Positions 52,485 to 62,700 of a DNA stretch of 64,000 nucleotides are shown here, in pieces (the stretch's first letter is position 1; every line of letters begins with the position of its first letter). Both the position numbers and the translations under genes were made by a program. The stretch lies in the NCBI RefSeq assembly GCF_003574215.1, contig NZ_AP018558.1, positions 1,095,001 through 1,159,000 of the forward strand, given 5' to 3'. Under the pieces are notes generated by a model. The model was not told the origin of the DNA and did no database searches. It was given only the letters and a program-made list of their open reading frames with translations. The DNA comes from Hydrogenophilus thermoluteolus. Its GTDB lineage: Bacteria > Pseudomonadota > Gammaproteobacteria > Burkholderiales > Rhodocyclaceae.

Positions 52485-53101
52485 CGACGCAACCCGTTAT
52501 TGAGCAACGTCTTCGCGGATTCGACAGACGGGGGTTCGAGGGAAGTGGGCGAAGCCTCGACTTCGGCAGACGAGTCGTTGGGAGGCGATGTTGACGCTTT
52601 CGGCGTGGGTGCTGCTGTGTTTCGGTTGAGGGCTTCTGCCGGGGGGATGGGCACCTCGGTTGCGGCCGTTACGGGTGGCGGCTCCGGCAAGGAACCGGTT
52701 GCGGTGATCTGGGTAGCAGCAAGAGCGGAAGCCGGTGCGCTTTTTGCGGTCGTAGCGTCCGACTTCACAGTGGAGACGTCCGGTTCCCCGGCAAGCGCTG
52801 TCATCTCTGCTTCGTCGAGCGTTTTTTTGGCATCCTGCACGCTCGACTGCACTTGCGCAAGCTGTTGCTGCATTTCGCTTTCGAAAGCACGCGCTTGCGC
52901 CTGGATCTGTGTTTCCAGTTTTTTGAGTTCTTCGAGTTGGATTTCGCGTTCGATGTCCGCTTTGACGCTGGATGCATAGCGCTGCATCCGCCCCAACAGG
53001 TGGCCGACGGTGCGCGCCACCTTGGGCAGACGCTCTGGCCCCAGCACGATCAACGCGACCAGCGCAATGAGAACGAGCTCGGAGAAGCCGATATCGAACA
53101 T
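52481..53101 (-). CDS. tatB: Sec-independent translocase subunit TatB
   Basis: A 206-aa single-pass protein that binds twin-arginine signal peptides with TatC. The N-terminal membrane segment and hinge are FDIGFSELVLIALVALIVLG then PERLPKVARTVG, followed by an amphipathic helix and a helical region (LEELKK...QARAFESEMQQQLAQ). The C-terminal third is a low-complexity Ala/Pro/Thr/Ser tail, long for the family. Confidence 0.94.
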   Translation of the reverse strand: MFDIGFSELVLIALVALIVLGPERLPKVARTVGHLLGRMQRYASSVKADIEREIQLEELKKLETQIQAQARAFESEMQQQLAQVQSSVQDAKKTLDEAEMTALAGEPDVSTVKSDATTAKSAPASALAATQITATGSLPEPPPVTAATEVPIPPAEALNRNTAAPTPKASTSPPNDSSAEVEASPTSLEPPSVESAKTLLNNGLRR

Positions 53102-53120
53102 CGGGTGTTAGCCCATTCCG

Positions 53121-53432
53121 TCAGGAAGAGCTTTTTTCGCGAATCTGGCCTTCGATGACCGTTGCGTCTTTCTCAGCAGCAGAACTGCCTGCCGCGTTCG
53201 CGGTGCTTGAGGGGTGCGCGGAAGACGCAGTTGCAGAGGGTTGCGCCTCTGTTTTCGCGACGACTGTGCCACCTTTTTCTTCGGCTTCGGCTTCGCCGCT
53301 CTTCATTCCCTCTTTGAAACCGCGAATCGCGCTACCCAAATCGTGGCCGATATTGCGCAACTTCTTGGTGCCAAACACCAAGATGACGATGAGCAGAACG
53401 ACCAGCCAGTGCCAAATGCTGAAGGAACCCAT
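53121..53432 (-). CDS. tatA: Sec-independent translocase subunit TatA
   Basis: The pore-forming subunit, 103 aa. MGSFSIWHWLVVLLIVILVF is the membrane segment, followed by GTKKLRNIGHDLGSAIRGFKEGMKSG, the hinge and amphipathic helix. A Ser/Ala/Thr-rich tail makes it longer than minimal TatA. ATG 53432 is the conserved start; ATG 53447 is upstream in frame. It precedes tatB by 19 bases. Confidence 0.95.
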   Translation of the reverse strand: MGSFSIWHWLVVLLIVILVFGTKKLRNIGHDLGSAIRGFKEGMKSGEAEAEEKGGTVVAKTEAQPSATASSAHPSSTANAAGSSAAEKDATVIEGQIREKSSS

Positions 53433-53479
53433 TGTGTGTCTCCGCAAAAAAGGGTGTTCCGTGGATTATCCCACAAGCG

Positions 53480-53845
53480 TTACCATTTGACCATCGCTGG
53501 CAATACCTTGCTGCCGCCCAAAATATGGACGTGCAGGTGCATCACCTCTTGCCGCCCGATGCGACCCGTATTGATGATCGTACGCCAACCGTCGTCGAGT
53601 CCCAACGCGAGCGCCGCTTTGGTGGCGGCCACCATCACGCGACCGATCGTTTCGGTCTCGGCGTCGGTGAGTTCTTTGGTCGAGACGATGTGGCGTTTCG
53701 GAATCGCCAAGAGGTGCACTTCGGCTTGCGGGTTGATGTCGTGAAAAACGACGGCGTAGTCGTCCTCATAGACCTTTTTCGCGGGAATTTCCCCTTTGAC
53801 GATCTTACAGAAGATGCAATTGGCGTCGAACTGCGTATCGCTCAT
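53480..53845 (-). CDS. hinT: HIT family purine nucleoside phosphoramidase
   Basis: A 121-aa HinT-like hydrolase of nucleoside phosphoramidates. It has NCIFCKIVKGEIPAKKVYED near the start, FHDINPQAEVHLLAIPKRHI and the catalytic histidine triad LHVHILGG. AAGGAGG lies upstream; ATG 53845 and GTG 53848 are both possible starts. It sits between hisE and tatA, the usual betaproteobacterial order. Confidence 0.95.
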   Translation of the reverse strand: MSDTQFDANCIFCKIVKGEIPAKKVYEDDYAVVFHDINPQAEVHLLAIPKRHIVSTKELTDAETETIGRVMVAATKAALALGLDDGWRTIINTGRIGRQEVMHLHVHILGGSKVLPAMVKW

Positions 53846-53869
53846 CACGGAAGTCCTCCTTGGTTGCGC

Positions 53870-54232
53870 TCATTCTTTGGATGGGACCACGCTTTCCGCC
53901 GCCTGGGCTTGGGCAAGGCGTGCCCGTTTTTCGTCGATGCCGGAAACCCCTTCCCGGCGGCGGAATTCGGCCAGAATGTCCTCGACCGAAAGCCCCATGT
54001 GGGCAAGGAGCACCATCGTATGAAACCAGAGATCGGTCACCTCCCAAACCAGATGGAGGCGGTCGCCATCTTTCGCCGCCATGATGACTTCGGCAGCCTC
54101 TTCGGCGACTTTTTTGAGAATCGCGTCCGTGCCCTTTTGGTAGAGCTGGGAGACGTACGATTGAGTAGGTGGCGCTGCTTTGCGTTCCGCAAGGGTCTGG
54201 GAAACGCGCAGCAGCACTTCGTGATCGATCAT
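53870..54232 (-). CDS. hisE: Phosphoribosyl-ATP pyrophosphatase
   Basis: Second step of histidine synthesis: phosphoribosyl-ATP to phosphoribosyl-AMP. The 120-aa product has the MazG-like helical core with SYVSQLYQKGTDAILKKVAE and EEAAEVIMAAKD followed by HLVWEVTDLWFHTMVLL. ATG 54232 overlaps the hisI stop (4 bases). It is a separate gene, not fused to hisI. Confidence 0.94.
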   Translation of the reverse strand: MIDHEVLLRVSQTLAERKAAPPTQSYVSQLYQKGTDAILKKVAEEAAEVIMAAKDGDRLHLVWEVTDLWFHTMVLLAHMGLSVEDILAEFRRREGVSGIDEKRARLAQAQAAESVVPSKE

Positions 54233-54690
54233 CGGTAGATCTCCTTGGGATCTTTCAAAACCGGTAGTGTCGCACACCATCCGTGTTGTGGTGACCATTC
54301 GCGGTAAAAACAGCTTTTGCGCCCGGTGTGGCATGCGATGCCGCCTTGTTGGCGCACGCGCAAAAGCACGGCGTCGCCGTCGCAATCGAGGTGGACCGAG
54401 ACGACCTGCTGTTCATGGCCCGACGATTCCCCTTTGCGCCACAGTTGCTGCCGCGAACGGGACCAATAGACCGCGCGCCCCGAATGCAGGGTTTCGGCAA
54501 GCGCTTCGCGGTTCATCCAGGCAACCATGAGCACCGTGCCGTCGTCTGCGTCCTGAGCGATCGCTGCGATCAGGCCATCTGCGCCCCATCGGACCGCGGC
54601 AAGTGCCGCTTCGATTGCCGCACTGTCGGCTTTTGCGGCGGGATTCGTGCCAACGGTTCCTTGGCGGTCGTTTGCTTCTGCCGCTACCAT
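54229..54690 (-). CDS. hisI: Phosphoribosyl-AMP cyclohydrolase
   Basis: Third step of histidine synthesis. The 153-aa zinc enzyme has VLMVAWMNREALAETLHSGR, YWSRSRQQLWRKGESSGHEQ, VHLDCDGDAVLLRV and the metal-binding CHTGRKSCFYR. The N-terminus has about 30 residues with no clear similarity before the catalytic domain; the true start may lie slightly downstream. It overlaps hisF by 7 bases. Confidence 0.93.
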   Translation of the reverse strand: MVAAEANDRQGTVGTNPAAKADSAAIEAALAAVRWGADGLIAAIAQDADDGTVLMVAWMNREALAETLHSGRAVYWSRSRQQLWRKGESSGHEQQVVSVHLDCDGDAVLLRVRQQGGIACHTGRKSCFYREWSPQHGWCATLPVLKDPKEIYR

Positions 54691-55445
54691 CGTACGGTCA
54701 CCCCTGCTTCGGCCATCGCGGCTTTCGCTTGCTGAATCGTGTATTCGCCGAAATGGAAGATCGACGCGGCAAGGACCGCATCGGCGTGCCCTTCGGTTAC
54801 CCCTTCCACCAGGTGGTGCAGCGTGCCGACGCCACCCGACGCGATCACCGGAACCGGTACTGCGTCCGAAACGGTTCGCGTGAGTTCGAGGTCGAAGCCC
54901 TGCTTGGTGCCGTCACGATCCATGCTGGTCAGCAGAATTTCGCCTGCGCCGAGTTCGCAAACGCGCACGGCCCATTCGACCGCGTCGAGTCCCGTGTCGC
55001 GGCGACCACCGTGGGTAAATACGTTCCAGCGCCCAGGGGCGACCGCTTTGGCGTCGATCGCGACGACGATCGCTTGCGAACCGACGCGATCCGCTGCACG
55101 GGCAATGAGCGTGGGATCTTGCACCGCAGCGGTGTTGATGCTGACCTTATCAGCACCGGCAAGGAGCAACCGCCGCACGTCTTCGACGCTGCGCACCCCA
55201 CCGCCCACGGTGAAGGGGATAAAGACACATTCGGCAACCCGGGCGACGATGTCGAGCATGATCGCGCGCTCATCGCTCGATGCGGTGATGTCGAGGAAAG
55301 TGAGTTCGTCGGCGCCTTCCGCGTCGTAGCGCTGCGCGATCGCAACCGGGTCGCCCGCGTCACGCAGCCCAACGAAATTGACCCCTTTGACGACACGCCC
55401 AGCATGCACGTCCAGGCAAGGAATCACGCGTTTGGCAAGCGTCAC
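54684..55445 (-). CDS. hisF: Imidazole glycerol phosphate synthase subunit HisF
   Basis: The cyclase half of IGP synthase, a 253-aa TIM barrel. It begins MTLAKRVIPCLDVHAGRVVKG with catalytic Asp12. VVAIDAKAV and GAGEILLTSMDRDGTKQGFD carry the second catalytic Asp, and VPVIASGGVGTLHHLVEG is also present. The start is GTG 55445, overlapping the hisA stop by 4 bases (GTGA). Confidence 0.96.
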   Translation of the reverse strand: MTLAKRVIPCLDVHAGRVVKGVNFVGLRDAGDPVAIAQRYDAEGADELTFLDITASSDERAIMLDIVARVAECVFIPFTVGGGVRSVEDVRRLLLAGADKVSINTAAVQDPTLIARAADRVGSQAIVVAIDAKAVAPGRWNVFTHGGRRDTGLDAVEWAVRVCELGAGEILLTSMDRDGTKQGFDLELTRTVSDAVPVPVIASGGVGTLHHLVEGVTEGHADAVLAASIFHFGEYTIQQAKAAMAEAGVTVRW

Positions 55446-56221
55446 CGTGGCTGCTCCGCGTTCCCGTTCTTGCGTGCCTCGCACAGCAGATCGGCCCGTT
55501 TTTGCGCGGCGGCGAAATCGAGCGTCCCTTCGTAGATCGCGCGTCCGGTGATCGCGCCTAGAATCCCTTCGTCGGCAACCGCGCACAAGGCTTCGACGTC
55601 AGCGAGTGACGCCACGCCCCCAGAGGCGATGATCCACGTTTTTTCCAGCGCTTGTGCCAGTCGAATCGTGGCGTCCACATTGACGCCGGTCAGCATTCCG
55701 TCGCGACCGATATCGGTATAGACGATCGCCTCGACGCCATAATCTTCGAATTTGCGCGCCAGATCGACGACGTCGTGCCCTGTGACCTTCGACCATCCGT
55801 CGGTGGCGACTTTTCCGGCTTTCGCGTCCAATCCAACCAGGATGTGTCCGGGAAACGCGACGCAAGCGTCTTGCACCAAGCCAGGATTTTTGACCGCAGC
55901 GGTGCCAATGATGACGTAGTCGACCCCCATGTCGAGATAGCGTTCGATGGTGTCGAGATCGCGAATGCCGCCGCCCAACTGAACCGGGACTTCGTCCTCG
56001 GCCAGCTCTTCGAGAATGGCTTCGATCGCCTCAAGGTTTTTCGGGCGCCCTGCAAACGCGCCGTCGAGGTCGACCAAGTGAAGGCGCCGCGCGCCTTGGT
56101 CGACCCAATGGCGTGCCATCGCAGCAGGATCGTCGCTATAGACGGTGGCGTCACTCATGCGCCCTTGTTTCAGACGCACACATTGTCCATTTTTGAGGTC
56201 GATCGCCGGAATCAACAACAT
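55442..56221 (-). CDS. hisA: ProFAR isomerase HisA
   Basis: Isomerises the phosphoribosylformimino intermediate in histidine synthesis. This 259-aa TIM barrel begins MLLIPAIDLKNGQCVRL with catalytic Asp8; the second catalytic Asp is in EAIVYTDIGRDGMLTGVN. VPVQLGGGIRDLDTIERYL and WIIASGGVASLADVEAL are phosphate-binding loops. It follows hisH by 11 bases. Confidence 0.96.
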   Translation of the reverse strand: MLLIPAIDLKNGQCVRLKQGRMSDATVYSDDPAAMARHWVDQGARRLHLVDLDGAFAGRPKNLEAIEAILEELAEDEVPVQLGGGIRDLDTIERYLDMGVDYVIIGTAAVKNPGLVQDACVAFPGHILVGLDAKAGKVATDGWSKVTGHDVVDLARKFEDYGVEAIVYTDIGRDGMLTGVNVDATIRLAQALEKTWIIASGGVASLADVEALCAVADEGILGAITGRAIYEGTLDFAAAQKRADLLCEARKNGNAEQPR

Positions 56222-56232
56222 GGCGTGTAGTC

Positions 56233-56892
56233 CTACTGGGTGGATGAAACGGAAAAGGTTTGGGCCCAAGTCACGAATCGAGAAAGGAGTGCCAGCCCGG
56301 TTTCACCGCTTTTTTCCGGATGAAATTGCGTCGCGATCAGATTGCCGGTTGCCACCGCGCAGGTAAAGGGAATCCCGTATTCACAGGTAGCGAGGGTGAC
56401 CGCGTCGTCCTCCGGAACGACGACGTAGCTGTGGACGAAATAGTAGCGTTTCCCGGTTTCGCTGGTGGGTAAAACGGGGTGGTCGCGGGTCACGGTGATG
56501 GTGTTCCAGCCCATGTGCGGCACCTTGAGGTGCGCATGCCCTGTTGCGAACATCTCGTTTTTGGGAAAGCGCACCACTTTCCCCGGTAAAATACCAAGTC
56601 CCGCAACGTCTCCTTCTTCCGAATGGGCAAAGAGGAGTTGCAGACCGACGCAGATGCCCAAGAAAGGACGGTTTGCGGCGGCCCATCGGACCGCGTCGGT
56701 AAGTTGCTGCGCGGTCAGAGCCGCAATGCAGTCGGCAAAAGAGCCCTGCCCAGGAAAGACCACCGCGTCGCTTTCATAGAACGCGTCAGCCGTGTGGGCG
56801 AGCGTCACTTGCGCATGCGGGGCCACATGTTCGAGCGCTTTTTGCACCGAACGCAAGTTCCCCATCCCATAATCGATCACGGCGATGCGCAT
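56233..56892 (-). CDS. hisH: Imidazole glycerol phosphate synthase subunit HisH
   Basis: The glutamine amidotransferase half of IGP synthase, feeding ammonia to HisF. The 219-aa class-I amidotransferase begins RIAVIDYGMGNLRSVQKAL, has nucleophile Cys81 (FLGICVGLQLLF), PHMGWNTI and the His-Glu pair in ATQFHPEKSGETGL. All catalytic residues are present. It lies between hisB and hisA. Confidence 0.96.
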   Translation of the reverse strand: MRIAVIDYGMGNLRSVQKALEHVAPHAQVTLAHTADAFYESDAVVFPGQGSFADCIAALTAQQLTDAVRWAAANRPFLGICVGLQLLFAHSEEGDVAGLGILPGKVVRFPKNEMFATGHAHLKVPHMGWNTITVTRDHPVLPTSETGKRYYFVHSYVVVPEDDAVTLATCEYGIPFTCAVATGNLIATQFHPEKSGETGLALLSRFVTWAQTFSVSSTQ

Positions 56893-56904
56893 CGCAATGG
56901 TTCC

Positions 56905-57504
56905 TCAGCCGGAAAGTGACCCTTTGGTCGAAGGAACCGACCCGGAGCGCCGCTCGTCGATGGCTACCGCAACGCGCAGCGCGCGACCGAACGCTTTGAA
57001 GAGCGTCTCTGCCTGGTGGTGGGCGTTGACGCCGTAGAGATTTTCGACATGGAGCGTGATCGCGGCGTGGTTGACGAAGCCTTGGAAGAATTCACGAACG
57101 AGCTGCGTGTCGAACCGGCCGATTTTTTCCGCGGTGAACCCGCAATGGAACGTGAGCATCGGTCGCCCGGAGAGGTCGACCACGACGCGGGAGAGCGCTT
57201 CGTCGAGCGGGACGTAGGCGTGGCCATAGCGGACGATTCCCCGTTTGTCGCCCAGCGCGCGGGCAAACGCTTGCCCCATCGTGATGCCGACATCTTCGAC
57301 CGTGTGGTGGTCGTCGACGTGGGTGTCTCCACGCGCTTCGACGCGGAGATCGAACGCGCCATGACGGGCAATCTGGTCGATCATGTGATCCAAGAAGGGC
57401 ACGCCGGTGGCGATGTGCGCTTTGCCGGAGCCGTCGAGATCGAGATGAACGGTGACGCTCGTCTCAAGGGTGGTGCGCGTCACCTCAGCATTTCGGGCAG
57501 TCAT
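56905..57504 (-). CDS. hisB: Imidazoleglycerol-phosphate dehydratase
   Basis: A monofunctional 199-aa manganese enzyme, without the HisB phosphatase domain of E. coli. Metal-binding motifs are HIATGVPFLDHMIDQIARHG, DTHVDDHHTVEDVGITMGQA, and NLYGVNAHHQAETLFKAFGR. ATG 57504 follows AGGAC; TTG 57522 is upstream in frame. First gene of the minus-strand his operon; a possible -10, TATCAT, lies about 40 bases upstream. Confidence 0.95.
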   Translation of the reverse strand: MTARNAEVTRTTLETSVTVHLDLDGSGKAHIATGVPFLDHMIDQIARHGAFDLRVEARGDTHVDDHHTVEDVGITMGQAFARALGDKRGIVRYGHAYVPLDEALSRVVVDLSGRPMLTFHCGFTAEKIGRFDTQLVREFFQGFVNHAAITLHVENLYGVNAHHQAETLFKAFGRALRVAVAIDERRSGSVPSTKGSLSG

Positions 57505-57584
57505 CACGTCCTGTATCGGCAAAAAAATCTTCGAGTCGCCATGATACCATTTTCCCGTTTGTCTCTATCCGTGCGCTGAGTATC

Positions 57585-58667
57585 ATGCTCCAACCAAACG
57601 CTTCCTCTCCTTACTGGAACCCCCGCATTGCCTCGCTTTCCCCTTACACGCCCGGTGAGCAGCCACGCATTGCCAATCTCATCAAGCTCAACACCAACGA
57701 ACTTCCCTACCCCCCTTCGCCCCGTGTGGTCGCGGCGATTCAACAGGAGCTGGGTGAGCCGCTCCGCCGTTACCCCGACCCTGAGGCGAAAGCGCTGCGT
57801 GAAGTATTGGCCCGACGCTATCGTGTCGATCCGTCATGGGTGTTCGTCGGTAATGGCTCCGATGAAGTGCTTGCGTTCGCCTTTCAAGGTTTGTTGGGCC
57901 ACAGTGGCCCTGTGCGCTTTCCTGAAATCACCTACAGTTTCTATCCCGTCTATTGCGGGCTCTATGCGCTGCCGTTCGAGACAACCCCGCTCGACGAGGA
58001 TTTCACGCTCGATTGCGCCGCGCTGAGGGCGGCTGGGCGTGGCGGCGTCGTTTTTCCCAACCCCAACGCGCCAACGGGCATTGCGCTACCCCTTGCCGAA
58101 GTGGAACGGATCGTAGCGGCGCATCAGGGAAAAGCGGTCGTGCTCGTCGACGAGGCGTACGTCGATTTCGGTTCGGAGAGCGCCGTGCCACTTACCCACC
58201 GCTACGACAATCTTTTGGTGGTCCAAACCTTTTCGAAAAGTCGTGCGCTGGCGGGGTTGCGTGTCGGTTTTGCGATCGGCCAACCGCCGCTCATCGAAGC
58301 GCTCACCCGGATCAAAGACAGTTTCAACTCCTACCCGCTCGACCGGTTGGCGCAAGCCGGAGCGATCGCGGCGCTCGAAGACGAAGCCTATTTCGAACAG
58401 ACCCGGCAGGCTGTGATTGCGGAGCGTGAGCGCCTTGCTACCGCGCTCGCTGCGATGGGTTTTGTGGTGCTTCCCTCGAAAGCCAACTTCCTCTTTGCGC
58501 GCCATCCGTCGATCGGTGGCGCAGCGTTGGCGCAATCGCTTCGTGCCCGAGCGATTCTGGTGCGCCATTTCGCAAAACCGGAACGCATCGCGCCGTTTGT
58601 ACGCATCACTGTGGGGGCACCCGAACAGAACGACGCGTTGCTTGCTGCGCTCAGAGCGATCGGATAA
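57585..58667 (+). CDS. hisC: Histidinol-phosphate aminotransferase
   Basis: PLP enzyme of histidine synthesis, 360 aa. It has LIKLNTNELPYPPSP, VFVGNGSDEVLAFAFQG, FPNPNAPTGIALPL, VVLVDEAYVDFG and PLP-lysine FSKSRALAGLRVGFAIG. It is divergent from hisB across an 80-base gap, whereas in most betaproteobacteria hisC lies in line just before hisB. It ends one base before the convergent DUF3592 gene. Confidence 0.95.
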   Translation: MLQPNASSPYWNPRIASLSPYTPGEQPRIANLIKLNTNELPYPPSPRVVAAIQQELGEPLRRYPDPEAKALREVLARRYRVDPSWVFVGNGSDEVLAFAFQGLLGHSGPVRFPEITYSFYPVYCGLYALPFETTPLDEDFTLDCAALRAAGRGGVVFPNPNAPTGIALPLAEVERIVAAHQGKAVVLVDEAYVDFGSESAVPLTHRYDNLLVVQTFSKSRALAGLRVGFAIGQPPLIEALTRIKDSFNSYPLDRLAQAGAIAALEDEAYFEQTRQAVIAERERLATALAAMGFVVLPSKANFLFARHPSIGGAALAQSLRARAILVRHFAKPERIAPFVRITVGAPEQNDALLAALRAIG

Positions 58668-58668
58668 T

Positions 58669-59682
58669 TCACCGGCGCGTCCGTTTCTGCAGCGCAACGC
58701 CAGATTCCGGTGCCGAAGCCCTGGCGCGGATCTTATGTTTGAGGTACCACAAAAATCCCACATCGATGAGCGTCAGCACCGCGACGATTTGCCCGATGAG
58801 CGAACCGAGCCCAAAAAACGTAACGATTCCGCTTGCAACCAGCAACCACGCCACGATCACTATCGTGATGATGCGCTCCTTCTGGCGCACCGCATCACGC
58901 TGACGTTCTTGTTCCTCTGGTCGCGAAATGGTGACGCGCGGTACTGGCTCTGGCGGTGTTTGGGCGCTTTTTGCAAAGGCTTTCGCAAACAGCCAGGCAA
59001 AGAGTGGTCCGATCAACGGAACGCCCAATAGTCCCACAGCCGCGCGCCCTTGCACAGCCTCCCACGCGACAGGGCTACTCAGCAAAACCCACAACACGGT
59101 GAAAACCAAAAAGAAACGCCGCGTTGCTTCGCGATTGAGCGTCCGCGAATCGGCACTCTGAGCCAAAGCCCCACCGTTGCCGGCAGGATCGGCTGGGTTT
59201 TTCGCAGCCAGAATCCAGTAGAACCCAGCAGTAAACAGAATGAAAACGACGCCCACCAAAACCCAAATGATCGACCCCCCTTCGAAGAGTCCAGGAACCA
59301 GCACAGCGAAAGCGGGATTGCTCGGGTCATAAAAGACTGTGACCTTCGTCCCGGGTTGATAGCGCGCTACGACTTCTTGTGCCCAACCGCGGGAGGAGCG
59401 CCCTTGTTCCTCCACCCAAATCCGGTGCCCCTCGTATTGCACGCCATCGACCGTGTAGCGATAGCGAACACGAGGGAAATAGCTGGCCGAATTGCGGCTC
59501 CGATGATAGTCAACCGATGACGCGATGACGGTCCCCACTGTCTGAGGCCATGACTCCGCTTGGTAAGCGATCCAGAGTTGCTGCCCACCATAGGCGATCA
59601 ATACCAAGCCCACGATAACGAAAAGTAGGAGGAAAAAATCGAGGATTTTCGATTTCGTTCGGCGCAACCCTGGTTGGATCAT
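58669..59682 (-). CDS. DUF3592 domain membrane protein
   Basis: A 337-aa inner-membrane protein. An N-terminal segment (about 13-36, FFLLLFVIVGLVLIAYGG) is followed by an extracytoplasmic domain typical of DUF3592 (WPQTVGTVIASSVDY...YFPRVRYRYTVDG, GTKVTVFYDPSNPAFAVL). More membrane segments lie at about 133-157, 190-210, 215-240, 275-295 and 298-318. Function is unknown, and neither neighbour suggests one. It is convergent with hisC and divergent from recC. Confidence 0.75.
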   Translation of the reverse strand: MIQPGLRRTKSKILDFFLLLFVIVGLVLIAYGGQQLWIAYQAESWPQTVGTVIASSVDYHRSRNSASYFPRVRYRYTVDGVQYEGHRIWVEEQGRSSRGWAQEVVARYQPGTKVTVFYDPSNPAFAVLVPGLFEGGSIIWVLVGVVFILFTAGFYWILAAKNPADPAGNGGALAQSADSRTLNREATRRFFLVFTVLWVLLSSPVAWEAVQGRAAVGLLGVPLIGPLFAWLFAKAFAKSAQTPPEPVPRVTISRPEEQERQRDAVRQKERIITIVIVAWLLVASGIVTFFGLGSLIGQIVAVLTLIDVGFLWYLKHKIRARASAPESGVALQKRTRR

Positions 59683-59729
59683 GAGACTTTCCTTAACGCC
59701 AATCCCGAAGGCATCGCGTACCGTTACGT

Positions 59730-59735
59730 TATACT
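59730..59735 (+). promoter_or_regulatory. Possible -10 box of recC
   Basis: TATACT, 44 bases before the proposed recC GTG. No convincing -35. It lies within the upstream-extended open frame, supporting the downstream start. Confidence 0.35.
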
Positions 59736-59778
59736 TTCATTTCGTCGCGAAATCCAAATCCCCACGTTTGTCACCACC

Positions 59779-62700
59779 GTGCATTTCATCCTCCACGTCA
59801 GCAACCGCACCGAAATTCTTCTGGCGCATCTGGTCGATCTGCTCGAGCATGCGCCGCCGCAACCGTTCGAACGCCTGCCCTTCTTGATCGCAGGCCGAGG
59901 GATGGAGCGGTGGCTCGAACACCAACTGGCGCGCCACTTCGGGATTTGGGGGAACGGTGAATTCCTTTTTCCCCACCATTTCTTCGACCGGTTGGCCGAA
60001 ACGTTTGGCGTGACGCTCGATGCCGCGCCGTTGGCTCGGGAACGGACGCGCTGGCGCATCGAGGCAGCGTTGCGCGATCCTGCGTTTGCCGCGACGCTGC
60101 CATTCCCCGGGATCGCAGAACCGGATGCCGCGCGGCAGCGTTTTCAGTTGGCCGAGCAGCTCGCCAACCTCTATGACCAGTACCAATTGTTGCGCTCCGA
60201 TTGGCTCGACGCTTGGTCGCAGGGGCAGAACCCGCTCGCGAACGACCCTCACGCGTCTTGGCAGATGGCGCTGTGGCAAAAGCTTGCGATTGCACCCCAC
60301 CGCGGGACCTTGTGGCGGCAATTGATCGAACGGCTCGCAGCGCTTTCGGAAGCGGAGGTGGCGCAGCTTCCGCCGCAGATCTTCGTCTTCGGAGTGAGTT
60401 ATCTTCCTCCGCTCATGCTCGAAGTCTTGCTCGCGCTAAGCGCCCATGTTCCGGTGCACCTGTTCACCCTTTCGCCGTCCGAAACGTACTGGGGCGACAT
60501 TCCCAAACGGGAAGCGCGGTTTGCTTACCTGAGCGATCCCAACGGCTTACCTGAAGGTACGCACCACCCGTTGCTGATCGCCTACGGGCGGCATGGCGCG
60601 TACTTTCAGCGCCTGTTGCTGGAAGCGCAAGCCATGGCCGAACTCACCCATTTCGAACGGCACCAACCCACCGATCGCCCGGTGACCCTGCTCGAGCATC
60701 TGCAAAACGACCTCTGCGACAACACGTTATCCCCGCTGCCGCCTGATGTCGAGCGAAACATCCTCTTTCACCGTTGCCATACGCGGCTCAGAGAGGTCGA
60801 AGTCCTGCGGGATCGGATCCGAGCCCTGTTGGCGGAGACGCCCGATCTGGTGCTTGACGAAATCGTGGTGATGTCGCCGCAAATCGACCAGTACCGCCCC
60901 TTCATCACGCCGCTTTTTGCCGACATTCCGCACACCATCGCCGACCGGACGGTGGTCCATGACGCGCCCGCGCTGCAATGGCTCCTCGATTGGTTCGCGC
61001 TGATCCAAGGGGATTTTGCCTGGGACGAGGTATGGGATTTCCTCCACCAACCGTGGGTGATGGCTCGGTTCGACCTCACCGCCGCCGAGCTGGAACTCCT
61101 TTCTGAGATGGTCGTCGAGATCGGCGCGGTGCGTTGTGACCTCACGAGCGAGACCCATCGCAACGACTGGCTTTCCGGGCTGCGCCGATTGCTGTTGGGC
61201 GCCGTCTGTGATGCACCCGATACCGTTTGGCACGCATTCGCTCCAGTCGGCGCGTGCGAAGGCCAGCGGATGGCGCTCCTTGCTCCGCTTTTCGCGCTGT
61301 GGGAACGGATGCGCGAATGGCGCGATCTTGCGCACCACCCAGACGGGTTTTCGCTACCGTTCTGGCAAAAGGAGCTGCGGCGCTTGGCGCAATTTTTCTT
61401 TCCTGATGACCCGCAGCGCCTACCGCTCGACGAGGCGATCGAAACATTGGGTGAAGAGGCAGCACCGCTCACCGAAACCGGCACGCCCATCGGGTTTGCC
61501 ACGATTGCCGCCTGGGTGGAATCTTTGGGGGCGGAACGGCGCAACAGCCGGGGTTTCTTGCAGCGGGGCATTACCTTTTGTGATCTGCTGCCGATGCGTT
61601 CGATTCCGGTCCGTGTTCTTTTTCTCATCGGCATGGACGATCAAGCCTACCCCAGGCAACAGCGGGCGCCCGCGTACGATCTGCTGCGGCGCCATTTCCG
61701 TATCGGCGACCGCGACCTACGCAGCGAAGACCGCTATACCTTTCTCGAACTGTTGCTGTGCGTGCGCGAACGGCTGGAAATTCTGTGGCAAGGGCTGACC
61801 CCGGACACCAACGCCAAGCGGCCGCCTGCACAGGTGGTGACCGAATTGCGGGAAGTGCTGGAATACGGGTATGGGCTGCCGGTTGAGCGCGACGACGCGC
61901 TACCTCCGCATACGCTCACCATCAGCCACCGTGCCTTTCCGTTCCACAGCCGTTACTTCGCCGCGGACACCCCGAACGTGCTGCGCGGTCGCGATAGGGA
62001 CCATTACGCGATCTGCGTCGCGCTGCGTCACGCAGCAGATGCCTCGTTGGCGCCCGCGGTGGGCGATTCCAGACTGCCGCCGTTGCCGTGGCCAACCCAA
62101 GCGCTGGCCCTCGAGACGCTCGCCGCTGCGCTCTCCGCACCGATTGCCTGGCGTTTGGCCCAACATGGCGTCGCGACCGATCCCCTTGTGGAACCGCCGA
62201 TGCCGCGCGCCAAATTGGTGGCGGATGGCCTCGACGAATGGCGTTTGCGCGAACGCCTCAACGAAGGTGCCCAAGCCCGTTCGGCTTCATGCATGGCATG
62301 GGACGAAACCCTGCCCAATGCTACCCTACAACGCGCGCAGGCCGAAGGAGTCTGGCCGCTGCACCCAAGTGGCGCGCGCCGCGCACAGGAAGCATTCGCT
62401 CACTTTTCGACCCTTTGGCAGGCGTATCGGCACGCCTGTCCGACTTCGCCCACACCACAGACCTATTCGGTGACGATCGACGACTGGACGCTCACCGACA
62501 CCCTCCCCGTTGCAGGGAATCGGACGTTCGTCGCCTTTCACCCCCACCGAGTCACCAAAAAGAACCGACTTCAGCTCTGGTTGCGCCATCTCCTGCTCTG
62601 CGCAAGCGACTCGGGCGGTTGGCACACGCACCTCTACGCGTTCGACCGAACCCCGAAAGCAGACACAGCGGCGATCGTTTTACAACACCCGCCGGTCAGC

